Source: an uncultured Agrococcus sp.
GTDB taxonomy: Bacteria; Actinomycetota; Actinomycetes; Actinomycetales; Microbacteriaceae
Assembly (NCBI RefSeq): GCF_945915485.1
Contig: NZ_CAMEFJ010000017.1
Location: 1 to 38,453, forward strand
Direction: 5' to 3'
Length of the DNA: 38,453 bases
The translations under genes and the position numbers were made by a program. The notes below the pieces were generated by a model. That model saw nothing but the letters and a program-made list of their open reading frames with translations. It searched no databases and had not been told where the DNA came from. Position 1 is the stretch's first letter. The number at the start of each line of letters is the position of its first letter. Positions 1 to 7,642 of this stretch are shown here, one piece after another.

Positions 1-43
1 CGCGTGGGAGATCCAGCGCTCGGACTGTTTCCGGACGAATCCG

Positions 44-68
44 GACAACGGCCCACAGGGCCGTTGTC
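44..68. terminator. GC-rich hairpin, possible terminator
   Basis: GACAACGGCCC (44-54) and its exact complement GGGCCGTTGTC (58-68) flank a 3-nt ACA loop, giving an 11-bp perfect stem. No T-run follows on the plus strand (GTACTAGG). It may end a plus-strand gene that lies left of the window. Function is inferred from structure and position only. Confidence 0.4.
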
Positions 69-113
69 GTACTAGGGAGGGGTCTACGATGCTTGAGCTC
101 TTGAAGACCGAGA

Positions 114-166
114 GGGTGCGAAAAACTTCGAAACATGACGGTCATGTTTCGAAGTTTTTCGCACCC
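114..166. repeat. Long palindrome, copy 1 of 2
   Basis: Two 26-bp arms (114-139 and 141-166) are perfectly complementary around a single G at 140. The core, TGCGAAAAACTTCG continuing to CATGA on the left and mirrored on the right, recurs at 33114-33160. There the arms are identical over 22 bp and only the 3-nt centre differs (CGG here, CCA there). Flanking DNA of the two copies shows no further similarity. The element is intergenic in both places. It could be a dispersed REP/MITE-like element, a bidirectional terminator or a protein-binding site; the sequence does not decide which. Confidence 0.85.
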
Positions 167-304
167 TGGGCGGACGTAGTCGTCCCACCGATCAGCCGTC
201 GCGCCGAGCAGAAGCGTCGTTCGGTGCGCAGTTTATGCCGGAAGTCTTCCCTCGTACCGACTCGAAGTCCGCACTGAACAGCTGCCTCGCCATCCCGCGC
301 GGAG

Positions 305-1198
305 TTACAGAGCCTCGCACGAGGCGATGGCACTCGCCCGTTCGAGCGCCGCGCGAACGAGTGGTCGCTCGGTCGATCCTTTCGGGATGAGCGCGTAGAT
401 GAAGCGCGTGGGCGTCGGGCCGGTAACGGGCTTCAGTACGACGCCTGCGGGAATAGCGGGTGCCACGAGAGCGGGCACCAGCGAAATGCCGATGCCTTTG
501 GCGACAAGCGCCAACGCACTCGAAAGATCTGTTGCTTCGATGCGGAAGTCGGGTTGGAAGCCGGCCGCGGCACACGCGTTCATGACGATCCTGTGACAAA
601 AACCGTCGGTGATGTCGTTCGAAATCCAGTCGAAGCCGTCTAACTCGCCAAGCGGGATCTCATCGAGGTCGGCAAGCGGATGCGCAGTGGGAAGCGCGGC
701 GACGAAGGCATCTTCGGTCAGCAGCCGAGCTTCGTAGCCGGAAGGCACCGCAGGGTCCCGGGGCAGCACGGTCAGCTGCAGGTCAGGTTTGGGGGAGCGA
801 GCAGTGTCGAACTCATCGGCGAGCACGAGCTCGAGGCGAGCTTCTGGAAACTCATCGGCGAGGCTCGAGAGTATCTCCGGCATCCACGTGGGGCCGAGTG
901 ATGAGAAGTAGGCGATCGTGAGACCGGACCGTTGGCCGGTTCGCAGATCACGCGCGAAGTCTTCGAGCGCACCGAGTTCGCCGAGAACGCGGTCGATCTG
1001 CTCCGCGAGCTCAGCTCCCTGCTCGGTCGGGTCGAGGCCCCGCCCCGAACGAGCGAACAGGGGGATGCCGGTCGCGCGTTGCAGTGCTGATACCTGCTGA
1101 CTGATCGCAGACGGTGAGTAGCCGAGCGCTTCGGCCGCGCCCCGCACCGAACCGGTGGCAACGACAGAACGCCATGCGCGCAGTTGCTGTATCTCCAT
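305..1198 (-). CDS. LysR-family transcriptional regulator
   Basis: This 297-aa protein has the LysR layout and usual length. An N-terminal winged HTH (about residues 1-60, with GSVRGAAEALGYSPSAISQQ as the recognition region) is followed by a linker helix and a periplasmic-binding-protein-like effector domain (about 90-290). The effector is unknown. The gene is divergent from the EamA-family exporter gene at 1289. LysR proteins usually control the divergent neighbour and repress themselves, so this pair is probably a regulator with its target. The start is the ATG at 1198. The 90-bp gap between the two start codons holds an AAGCAAA / TTTGCTT inverted repeat. The family call is secure and the target is inferred. 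Confidence 0.92.
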   Translation of the reverse strand: MEIQQLRAWRSVVATGSVRGAAEALGYSPSAISQQVSALQRATGIPLFARSGRGLDPTEQGAELAEQIDRVLGELGALEDFARDLRTGQRSGLTIAYFSSLGPTWMPEILSSLADEFPEARLELVLADEFDTARSPKPDLQLTVLPRDPAVPSGYEARLLTEDAFVAALPTAHPLADLDEIPLGELDGFDWISNDITDGFCHRIVMNACAAAGFQPDFRIEATDLSSALALVAKGIGISLVPALVAPAIPAGVVLKPVTGPTPTRFIYALIPKGSTERPLVRAALERASAIASCEAL

Positions 1199-1219
1199 GA
1201 AGTCACTCTAGCAACCATT

Positions 1220-1255
1220 AAGCAAAGCAGAACAGTGATTCAGGAACGTTTGCTT
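1220..1255. promoter_or_regulatory. Inverted repeat in the lysR-eamA divergent promoter region
   Basis: AAGCAAA (1220-1226) and TTTGCTT (1249-1255) form an inverted repeat with a 22-nt gap, between the starts of the LysR gene (1198) and the exporter gene (1289). The position fits a LysR-type operator, although the gap is longer than the classic T-N11-A box. The assignment is inferred. Confidence 0.35.
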
Positions 1256-1288
1256 GTCTGTACGGTGAATCGAGAGCAGTATCGAAGT

Positions 1289-2224
1289 ATGAGCACACAG
1301 CAAGCACCCCGACCAACGATCGCGACTCCGGGCAGCGGCCGCGAATCCCGCATGGTGATCATCGCGGCGATCGTGACCGTCGTTCTCTGGGCGTCCGCGT
1401 TCGTGGTCATCAGAAGCGTGGGAGAGCACTTCGGCCCAGGCTCAATGGCACTGCTTCGCATGATGGTCGGCAGTATCGTTCTGGGCTTGATCGCGGTCGT
1501 CATGCGCGTCCGATTGCCACGGTGGCGCGACCTGCCGTTGATTGCCGTGTGGGGAATCGCCTGGTTCGGCCTGTACAACCTTGCACTCAACGGGGCCGAA
1601 GTCGATCTCGATGCGGGCACGACGGCCATGATCGTGAACATCGCACCGCTCTTCGTCGTCCTGCTCGCGGGGCTCATACTACGAGAGGGGTTTCCGCGCC
1701 CGCTCGTCTTCGGGGCACCGTTGGCGTTCATCGGCGTGACGTTGATCGCGAGTGGATCCTGGACGGGCGATTTCGCGTTGCGCGGCGTCCTGCTCGCTTT
1801 CGGTGCCGCCGTGCTCTATGCGGGAGCAGCGCTGCTGCAGAAGCGGTTGTTGCGAAATACGAACGCCACTTCGCTCACGTTCACGGGAGCCGCGGCCGGC
1901 ACCGTGATGCTCTTGCCCTGGTCGGGCGAGATGTTCGCCGACATCGTGCACGCGCCATTGTCAGCGACGCTCGGCGTCGTCTACCTCGGCGTCTTCCCGA
2001 CCGCCATCGCATTCACGACGTGGGCGTACGTGCTGTCGCGAACGACCGCGGGAAAGACCGTCGCAACGACCTACGTCGTGCCGGCGCTCGTGCTGCTGAT
2101 GTCCTGGTTCTTCCTTGCCGAAGTACCAACGCCCATCATGCTCCTGGGCGGCGCGCTCTGCCTAGGGGGCGTGTTCATCACGCGGCTGCCGTCGCGTCGT
2201 GGTGCACGCAACGTTCGAGACTAG
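1289..2224 (+). CDS. EamA/DMT-family transporter (drug/metabolite exporter)
   Basis: This 311-aa polytopic protein consists of two EamA repeats, each of about five hydrophobic segments (roughly residues 20-160 and 165-300), the usual 10-TM drug/metabolite transporter fold. It sits in the cytoplasmic membrane and probably exports an amino acid or other small metabolite; the substrate cannot be read from sequence. The frame is open upstream to 1184, but that extension overlaps the divergent lysR start and encodes no membrane segment, so the ATG at 1289 is preferred. The Shine-Dalgarno is weak. The stop overlaps the stop of the next minus-strand gene within one CTAG (2221-2224). Confidence 0.85.
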   Translation: MSTQQAPRPTIATPGSGRESRMVIIAAIVTVVLWASAFVVIRSVGEHFGPGSMALLRMMVGSIVLGLIAVVMRVRLPRWRDLPLIAVWGIAWFGLYNLALNGAEVDLDAGTTAMIVNIAPLFVVLLAGLILREGFPRPLVFGAPLAFIGVTLIASGSWTGDFALRGVLLAFGAAVLYAGAALLQKRLLRNTNATSLTFTGAAAGTVMLLPWSGEMFADIVHAPLSATLGVVYLGVFPTAIAFTTWAYVLSRTTAGKTVATTYVVPALVLLMSWFFLAEVPTPIMLLGGALCLGGVFITRLPSRRGARNVRD

Positions 2225-2397
2225 CGCCCGTCGCCATCCCGCTCTTCGCGCTGCGCCTTGCGGCGCCTGAAGTAGTAGACGAACAGCGCGGCGGCGACGA
2301 AAGCCATCGCCGAGCCGGCAAGTCGATCCTCCGGCTGCGTGAAGATGACGTACAGCGCGTAGAGGAACACGACCCCTGAGATCACGAGCAGAATCAC
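2221..2397 (-). CDS. Small two-helix membrane protein (58 aa)
   Basis: This short ORF was found by direct reading of the minus strand. The GTG start (2397-2395) overlaps the TGA stop of the NB-ARC/TPR regulator gene in a GTGA, the usual sign of translational coupling. The 58-residue product has two hydrophobic segments (about 2-20 and 29-43), separated by a short TQPEDRL loop, and a basic tail rich in R, K and E (FRRRKAQREE). I do not recognise a family. Coupling suggests that it works with, or is sensed by, the STAND protein upstream. It ends in a CTAG shared with the convergent exporter gene. Confidence 0.7.
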   Translation of the reverse strand: MILLVISGVVFLYALYVIFTQPEDRLAGSAMAFVAAALFVYYFRRRKAQREERDGDGR

Positions 2398-4772
2398 GAT
2401 AGTTTCATTCGCTCGCGTACTTCGGCCAGCAGATGCTCGGAGGAGCTCAGCCGTGCTGAGTCGGCGGATGCCCTGCCCGCTTCAACGGCTCGTACGGCGG
2501 CTTCCTCGGCCGCCTGCAGATCCCCGGAGGCGAACACGATACGGGCCTCGGCCTGCGCCGCGAACGCAGTGAGCTCTCTGTGCCGCGTCTGACCCGCCAG
2601 TTCCTTCGCAGCTTCGAGATCTCGCTCGGCGTCATCGATTCGGCCCTGCTTCATCGCGAGCACGCTGCGCGAGGTCGTCAGGAACCCCAGCTGCACCTGG
2701 TGCTGCAGTTTCTTCGCGATTTCGACGCCGCGCTCGCTGATCTCGAACGCTGTTGCGAGGTCGCCACTCTCTGTCAGCGCATCCGTGAGGTTCAGGCTGA
2801 GGGCGAGTACCTCGCGGTCGTAACCCAATGCGTCGGCCCGCTCGATGGCATCGAGGCCGAGCTCGGTGCTTTCTTCGACTTTGCCGGCGCGATTGAGCAC
2901 CTCGACGAGGTTGACGATCACAGGAAACTCGAGCCGGTCGTCGGGGCCGCTGCGGACGTGCGGCAACAGCTCCCGGAATGCCTTCTCGGCACCGGCGAGA
3001 TCGTTCGCCAACGCCGCAGAAGTCGCTTGCGAATTCTTGACCGACATCAGGGACGGGATGACCGCCGGGTCGTCGATGAGCGACATGCAGAGGTCCTCCG
3101 CCCATTTCAGCGGCAGAGCGGCTTCCTCGCTGCGACCGAGCCGGAAGACCAGCAGCGCCGCCTCGCGGGTGAGTGCACGCATCTGCTCCCAGCGATCCCC
3201 GTGCTGCTCTGCCACGGCTCGCGTTCTGCGCTGGAGCTCGAGCGCCGCCTCGCCGTCGTTGCCGACGAGCCCGAGATAGTACATCAGGGTCGAGAGCCGG
3301 GATGCGCCGGTGAGATCGCTATTGTCGATTGCCTTGGCCGCTGTTGAGAAGACGGCTGCGATGTGCGTGTCGAGCCAGTGCCGCGCATCCGCGCGATCGA
3401 AGTCGCGGATCTCGAGCTCGCTCAACCACGGCACCCTGTGCGTGCCGAGTACTTCGAGCGACAACAGCACCGATGCGGTCGTCGTTGTGATGCCTTCCAC
3501 GTAACGGCCGAAGGACTCCTGGAGTTCGGACGGCGGAGTGCTTTCGTGCGCGTTCGCCGTTGCAAAGCTTCGCACGAAGTCATGCATCGACCAGACTTCG
3601 CCCGAAACGCGAACGAGGCCCGTCTGCCCCAGCCGTTCGAGTATCCGACGGGTGGGTTCGCTCCCGTCGCCGAGCAGCCATCGCGCCTGATCGGGGTCTC
3701 CTTGCGTGCCGGGCAGCAGCGCGAGTTTCGTCAGGGCGGTGCGCAGTTCTGGCGGCAGTGCAGCATAGGAGCCTCGGATCCGCTGGTAGAGCGGATCGAA
3801 GGCGTCGCCCTGCCGTTGGAATGCGGCCGCGTGATCCTCCATCGTCCAGTTCGGTCGATCGCGGATGCGTTTCATGGCGACCTCGAGCGCAAGCGGAATG
3901 CCCCCGCAGCTGCCCACGAGGGAAGCAGCACCCGGCTCGCTCCCGTCGATGTCGAGCAGCGCAAGGGAGTCGCTGTCGCCGAGCGGATCCAGTGGGAGCT
4001 CGTTCGGAACCTCGAGTGGCCGACGGCTCGTCACGAGCACGTGCGCCCCTCCTGTGCCGGCAGGGAGGAACGGCTTGACCTGCGCAGCGCTCACGGCATC
4101 GTCGAGCACGAGCAGTACGCGCTTTGACGCTAGCCTTCTCTGCAGTTCTTCCGTAACCCTGGACGCTTCGAACGTGTGCTTCCAGCGATCGAGCAGCGCG
4201 CGTGCAAGTGCGCCCGGGTCAACGGGGGATGTTGCAGCGGAGTGACCGCGCATCGATACCCAGAGCGTCTCCTCGAACCGCTCCCGCAGACTGAACGCGA
4301 CGCGTTCCGCAAGCGCGGATTTCCCGATGCCGGGCAACCCGACGATGCTCGCCGTCGCCGACTCCCGTAGATGATCGGCGACCGCGCGCAGCGCAGCCGA
4401 CCTGCCGACGAAGCGTTCTGAGGAGGGGCCACGGCCCAACTCCACGATTTCCGGCAGGTGCAGCGGCCCGGACGCCGTCAGCCGGAGCGCTGCATCGCGC
4501 CACTGTCGCGGGTGAGCCGACTCGACGTCCAACGCTGCCACGATGTCCTCGACAAGCGCTGCATCCAGCCGTTTTCGGTTGGGTTTGAACGCCTCGTAGA
4601 CGGTGGACTTTCCGGGTGCCGCGTGCTCCGAGGGAAGCCCCCGCGCCGTCCGGATCGCGCCGATGCTTCCCGCGATCTCGGCATAGGAAGGGCCGCCTGC
4701 CCGCGTTCGCAGTTGCTGCAGAGCCGCAATGAACTCGGGCACCGTCTCGATCTGCTCGATGGCAGGAACCAC
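2394..4772 (-). CDS. STAND-type regulator: HTH-like N-terminus, NB-ARC ATPase, TPR repeats
   Basis: This 792-aa protein has an N-terminal region (about 10-95) like the XRE-type HTH segment of actinobacterial NB-ARC regulators. An NB-ARC/AP-ATPase core follows, with Walker A GLPGIGKS (145-152), Walker B VLLVLDDA (219-226), an LVTSR sensor motif (246-250) and GGIPLAL (290-296). From about residue 430 to the end there are helical TPR-like repeats rich in A/L/E. There is no signal peptide or membrane segment, so it is cytoplasmic. STAND proteins act as nucleotide-driven switches that assemble on sensing a ligand; here the ligand and target are unknown. GTG start at 4772, preceded by GGAGGGG. It is coupled to the 58-aa membrane protein downstream. 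Confidence 0.82.
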   Translation of the reverse strand: MVPAIEQIETVPEFIAALQQLRTRAGGPSYAEIAGSIGAIRTARGLPSEHAAPGKSTVYEAFKPNRKRLDAALVEDIVAALDVESAHPRQWRDAALRLTASGPLHLPEIVELGRGPSSERFVGRSAALRAVADHLRESATASIVGLPGIGKSALAERVAFSLRERFEETLWVSMRGHSAATSPVDPGALARALLDRWKHTFEASRVTEELQRRLASKRVLLVLDDAVSAAQVKPFLPAGTGGAHVLVTSRRPLEVPNELPLDPLGDSDSLALLDIDGSEPGAASLVGSCGGIPLALEVAMKRIRDRPNWTMEDHAAAFQRQGDAFDPLYQRIRGSYAALPPELRTALTKLALLPGTQGDPDQARWLLGDGSEPTRRILERLGQTGLVRVSGEVWSMHDFVRSFATANAHESTPPSELQESFGRYVEGITTTTASVLLSLEVLGTHRVPWLSELEIRDFDRADARHWLDTHIAAVFSTAAKAIDNSDLTGASRLSTLMYYLGLVGNDGEAALELQRRTRAVAEQHGDRWEQMRALTREAALLVFRLGRSEEAALPLKWAEDLCMSLIDDPAVIPSLMSVKNSQATSAALANDLAGAEKAFRELLPHVRSGPDDRLEFPVIVNLVEVLNRAGKVEESTELGLDAIERADALGYDREVLALSLNLTDALTESGDLATAFEISERGVEIAKKLQHQVQLGFLTTSRSVLAMKQGRIDDAERDLEAAKELAGQTRHRELTAFAAQAEARIVFASGDLQAAEEAAVRAVEAGRASADSARLSSSEHLLAEVRERMKLS

Positions 4773-4865
4773 GACCCCTCCGTTCAGTTGGAGGCCGCAT
4801 CCCGCGCAGCCCGAGTCCCAACGCTACCAGCGGCAACCGGCAGAGTTCGGGTGAGCGGCGGGAAA

Positions 4866-5972
4866 CTACGCGCGCAGGAGGTGAGACCAGGTAATGGGCC
4901 CGACGGAGCCGTCGACGACAAGAGCGTTCGACTGCTGGAACGAGCGCACAGCGGAAAGCGTCGCGGGCCCGAAGGACTCGTCGACTGCGAGGCTGTGACC
5001 TCGATTGTTCAAGAGCCCCTGCAGTGCGGCAACCGCGAGGGACGATGCGCCCTCGTTCAGCGTCGGTGCGAGCGCACCCCAGGTGATGGGGCCGACCGAG
5101 CCGTCGACGACAAGACCGCTCGACTGCTGGAAGGCGCGCACCTGCGCGAGTGTCTCTGGCCCGAACGAACCGTCGACCCCGAGCGAACGACCGTTGTGCC
5201 GCAGCAGCCGCTGCAGTGCCGTGACCCTGAATCCGCTCGCCCCCTGGTTCAGGGTCGGCCAAGGCTGTCCGGTTGTCGGAGGGGGCTCCTCGCCGCCGCC
5301 GTCAATGCGGGCAGCGACCGCGTTCCGCAACTCCTGCAGTCGCGGGTAGAACGCGTTGCCGGGGCACTCCGTCGAGTTGAAGTCTCGGTGCCCCTTGATG
5401 GCGTTGACCGACAACCCGTACCTGGTGCAGAGGAATGCGATGAGTGCGACAAGCGATTCCCACTGCGCCGAGGTCGGCTGAATGCTGGTGAAGTCACCTT
5501 CGGTTTCAATACCCAGGCTCGTCGAGTTGTTGTTGGCTACGTGGCTGCCGATCGGAAACACGCCGCCCGTGTCGAGACCCTCGATCGTGCGGTGCCTGCC
5601 CTCCAGGACATAGCCCCCGCGGGAAACGCTGAAGTGCTGCCCGGTGTCGATCCAACCGTTGTCGAAGTGCCAGCCCTGCACCTGCCGAGCGATCGAGTAG
5701 GCGGCGTCCAGATCCGTGCCGGTGCCGTTCGAGCTGGCCATGTGGTGCACGACGATGTTCCGCGGCGTCGATGACATCGAAATCGTGCCGCGGGCGGGGG
5801 ATGCTCCCCACGTTGCGCAGGGGATGATGTTCGGCCGTGCCGCAGCCCGCGCCGCGGGAGCCGCTGTGAACGTGGAACTTCCTACGAGTACGAGTGCTCC
5901 TGCTGCGCCGAGGGCGCCCGTTAAGAGTGCTCGTCTGCTGATGCCGGATGGTTCTTCCGAGGTGGTGTCCAT
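4866..5972 (-). CDS. Tat-exported N-acetylmuramoyl-L-alanine amidase with two peptidoglycan-binding repeats
   Basis: This 368-aa secreted murein hydrolase begins with a Tat signal (SRRALL at 12-17, then a hydrophobic stretch, with likely cleavage near AARAAA at 41-46). An Amidase_2/PGRP domain follows (about 48-215), with zinc ligands readable as HH (76-77), H195 in GHRDF and C203 in TECPG. The C-terminus holds two tandem PG_binding_1 repeats (about 238-302 and 304-366), both ending in VDGSVGPITW. Enzymes of this type cut the bond between MurNAc and L-alanine. The frame extends three codons upstream to a TTG, but the ATG at 5972 is the more natural start. It may act in wall turnover or against other bacteria. 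Confidence 0.9.
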   Translation of the reverse strand: MDTTSEEPSGISRRALLTGALGAAGALVLVGSSTFTAAPAARAAARPNIIPCATWGASPARGTISMSSTPRNIVVHHMASSNGTGTDLDAAYSIARQVQGWHFDNGWIDTGQHFSVSRGGYVLEGRHRTIEGLDTGGVFPIGSHVANNNSTSLGIETEGDFTSIQPTSAQWESLVALIAFLCTRYGLSVNAIKGHRDFNSTECPGNAFYPRLQELRNAVAARIDGGGEEPPPTTGQPWPTLNQGASGFRVTALQRLLRHNGRSLGVDGSFGPETLAQVRAFQQSSGLVVDGSVGPITWGALAPTLNEGASSLAVAALQGLLNNRGHSLAVDESFGPATLSAVRSFQQSNALVVDGSVGPITWSHLLRA

Positions 5973-6003
5973 GCACCCCAAGGGTAGGGAGGGCGTTTCG
6001 GTT

Positions 6004-6029
6004 CCGCACGGGGAGTTCTCCCCTTGCGG
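6004..6029 (-). terminator. Hairpin between the MFS and amidase genes
   Basis: CCGCA, a mismatch, then GGGGAG (6004-6015) pairs across a TT loop with CTCCCC, a mismatch and TGCGG (6018-6029). It lies 34 bp past the stop of the MFS gene on the minus strand and before the amidase start at 5972. No U-run follows, so termination is plausible but not proven. Confidence 0.45.
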
Positions 6030-6062
6030 GATCTCGTCGAAACGTTCACTCGGGAAGGAGCC

Positions 6063-7469
6063 TCACGAAATGCTCGGGCGTTCCCGCTCGGGCGCCCGAA
6101 CGAACAGCAGCAGTACGAAGCCGACCGCGAGCACGAGGGCGATGCCGAGGATGCCGTAGAGCGTCTGGTCCGCGAAGGCCGCGATGAAGACCGCCCAGAG
6201 TGCGGAGGCCATCCAACCGGCGGCCCGCCCCGTTGTCGCGTAGAGCCCGAAGAGCTCCCCCTCTCGCCCCTCCGGTGTGACTCGCACCAGGAACGACCTC
6301 GAAGCCGCCTGAGCCGGGCCGACGAGCGCCGCCAGCACGATTCCGACCGCCCAGATCACCGGCGTGCCTCCTCCTGCGCCGAAGAACACCGTCAGGCAGC
6401 AGGCCACGAGGCCGCCAACCGAGACGAGTATCACCGGTTTGGGGCCGAAGCGGTCGTCGAGCCTGCCCGCGAAGATCGTTGAAACACCCGCGACCAGATT
6501 GAGCACGATGCCGAAGATCACGAGGTCGGTGAAGCCGAAACCGAACACCTGCCCTGCGATGACGGCGCCGAAGGTGAACACGGCGCTGAGCCCGTCTCGG
6601 TACACGGCGCTCGCGGCGAGGAACCAGACCGTGTGGCGCGACTCCCGCCAGAGACGCACAATGGTTCTCACGAGTTCGACGTAGCCGGCGAAGAAGTTGA
6701 CTTTGCGACTGTCCGGCGTCGCGGGCGGTTCGGGAATCGCCACGAGAACGGGAATCGAGAATGCGACGGTCCAGATCGCGGCGCCGAGTGCAACGATCTG
6801 GAACGTCATCGGGTCCTCGCCGTCGAGAACACCGGTGAAAATTGCGGCGACGACCAGCGCCAACGCGAAGATGCCACCGATGTACCCGAAGCCCCAGCCA
6901 AGACCACTGACGCGGCCGACAGTCCGCTTGGTCGAGACCGTGACGATGAGCGCGTAGTAGTTGACGGCGGCGATCTCACCGAAGACGCTGCCGGCTGCGA
7001 TGAGGGTGACGCCGAGCCAGAAGAGCGCGGGGACGCCGTCGACGAAGAACATCCCGAGCTGGGCGAGGACGAGCAGCCCGGTGAATACCGTAAGCATCGT
7101 CTTCTTGCGGCCCGCGGCATCCGCCCGCTGACCGAGGACGGGCGCGAGCAGCGCGATGAGCAGACCCGCGATGGTGATGCCCCACCCCAGCTCGGTTGCG
7201 AGGCGCCCGAGCCCACCGCAGTACTCGGTCAGGGCGTTCTCACCGCCATCGCAGTTCAGCCGGCCGCCGTCGGGCTGAATGCCGCTGGCAGCGAGATCAG
7301 GGTCGAGGAAGAAGTACGAGGTGAGGAAGCTCGGTACCCAGACGAAGGTGAGCAGCACCGTGTTGAACGGTTGCGTCGCCCAGTCCCATAGGGCCCAGGC
7401 GTATATTTTGCGCTTCGGGATGCGGGGCTCGCCGTCGTGTGTCTGCGGGGGTATCGGGGTCGCGTTCAT
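6063..7469 (-). CDS. MFS transporter, UMF1/Atg22-like family
   Basis: This 468-aa protein has about 12 hydrophobic segments. Its N-terminal YAWALWDWATQPFNT segment is typical of the UMF1 (Atg22-like) branch of the major facilitator superfamily. The GRKKTMLTVF stretch matches the loop 2-3 signature of MFS carriers. The substrate is unknown; eukaryotic Atg22 exports amino acids, but bacterial members are not well defined. The ATG at 7469 has only an AAGG one base upstream, too close for a normal ribosome binding site. It lies four bases after the stop of a 34-codon ORF, so translation may depend on coupling to that ORF. Confidence 0.82.
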   Translation of the reverse strand: MNATPIPPQTHDGEPRIPKRKIYAWALWDWATQPFNTVLLTFVWVPSFLTSYFFLDPDLAASGIQPDGGRLNCDGGENALTEYCGGLGRLATELGWGITIAGLLIALLAPVLGQRADAAGRKKTMLTVFTGLLVLAQLGMFFVDGVPALFWLGVTLIAAGSVFGEIAAVNYYALIVTVSTKRTVGRVSGLGWGFGYIGGIFALALVVAAIFTGVLDGEDPMTFQIVALGAAIWTVAFSIPVLVAIPEPPATPDSRKVNFFAGYVELVRTIVRLWRESRHTVWFLAASAVYRDGLSAVFTFGAVIAGQVFGFGFTDLVIFGIVLNLVAGVSTIFAGRLDDRFGPKPVILVSVGGLVACCLTVFFGAGGGTPVIWAVGIVLAALVGPAQAASRSFLVRVTPEGREGELFGLYATTGRAAGWMASALWAVFIAAFADQTLYGILGIALVLAVGFVLLLFVRAPERERPSIS

Positions 7470-7473
7470 GCCT

Positions 7474-7578
7474 TCAGCGTCCGATCCGGCCGGGCGACAG
7501 CGCGCGTTCGTAGAGATGCTCGGTGGCGGATGCGGCCGCGGGGACCGACGGCGCCGCCTGCTGTTCGGGGGTGCTCAC
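7474..7578 (-). CDS. Short upstream ORF (34 aa), possible leader peptide
   Basis: A GTG at 7578 opens 34 codons ending in TGA at 7476-7474, followed after four bases by the ATG of the MFS gene. The peptide starts MSTPEQQAAP and ends SPGRIGR. It is not hydrophobic and matches no family I know. The MFS start lacks a well-spaced Shine-Dalgarno, so coupling from this ORF would explain its translation. No ribosome binding site is obvious before the GTG. A TAGGCT six bases upstream could be a -10 box of a leaderless transcript. Tentative. Confidence 0.4.
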   Translation of the reverse strand: MSTPEQQAAPSVPAAASATEHLYERALSPGRIGR

Positions 7579-7642
7579 ATCAGCAGCCTATTCCGCCGAT
7601 GTCACGAAATGGTGAAGAAGCTGCGAATTCTGTTCGCTGCCT

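Larger units (their letters stand above)
1..304. other. Left-edge region without a supported gene
   Basis: This stretch precedes the 3' end of the LysR gene. It contains a perfect 11-bp hairpin (44-68) and a 53-bp palindrome (114-166), listed separately. Frame 1 is open from the window edge to a TAG at 73-75, so the C-terminus of a plus-strand gene could enter here, but 24 codons are too few to identify it. An ATG at 89 follows a GGGAGGGG sequence, but its 62-codon frame runs straight through the palindrome and resembles no protein I know. Nothing else is visible. Confidence 0.5.

Noticed and set aside
89-277. 62-aa ORF at the left edge with a good ribosome-binding-like sequence
   Set aside because: It is translated through the palindrome, resembles no protein family, and its codon pattern beyond the palindrome is not like the neighbouring genes.
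2580-3347. Long antisense ORFs opposite the STAND regulator gene (also at 3363-4127 and 4458-5774)
   Set aside because: High GC at third positions keeps the antisense frames open. Their products are rich in R, A and G with no motifs, while the opposite strand encodes clear domains.
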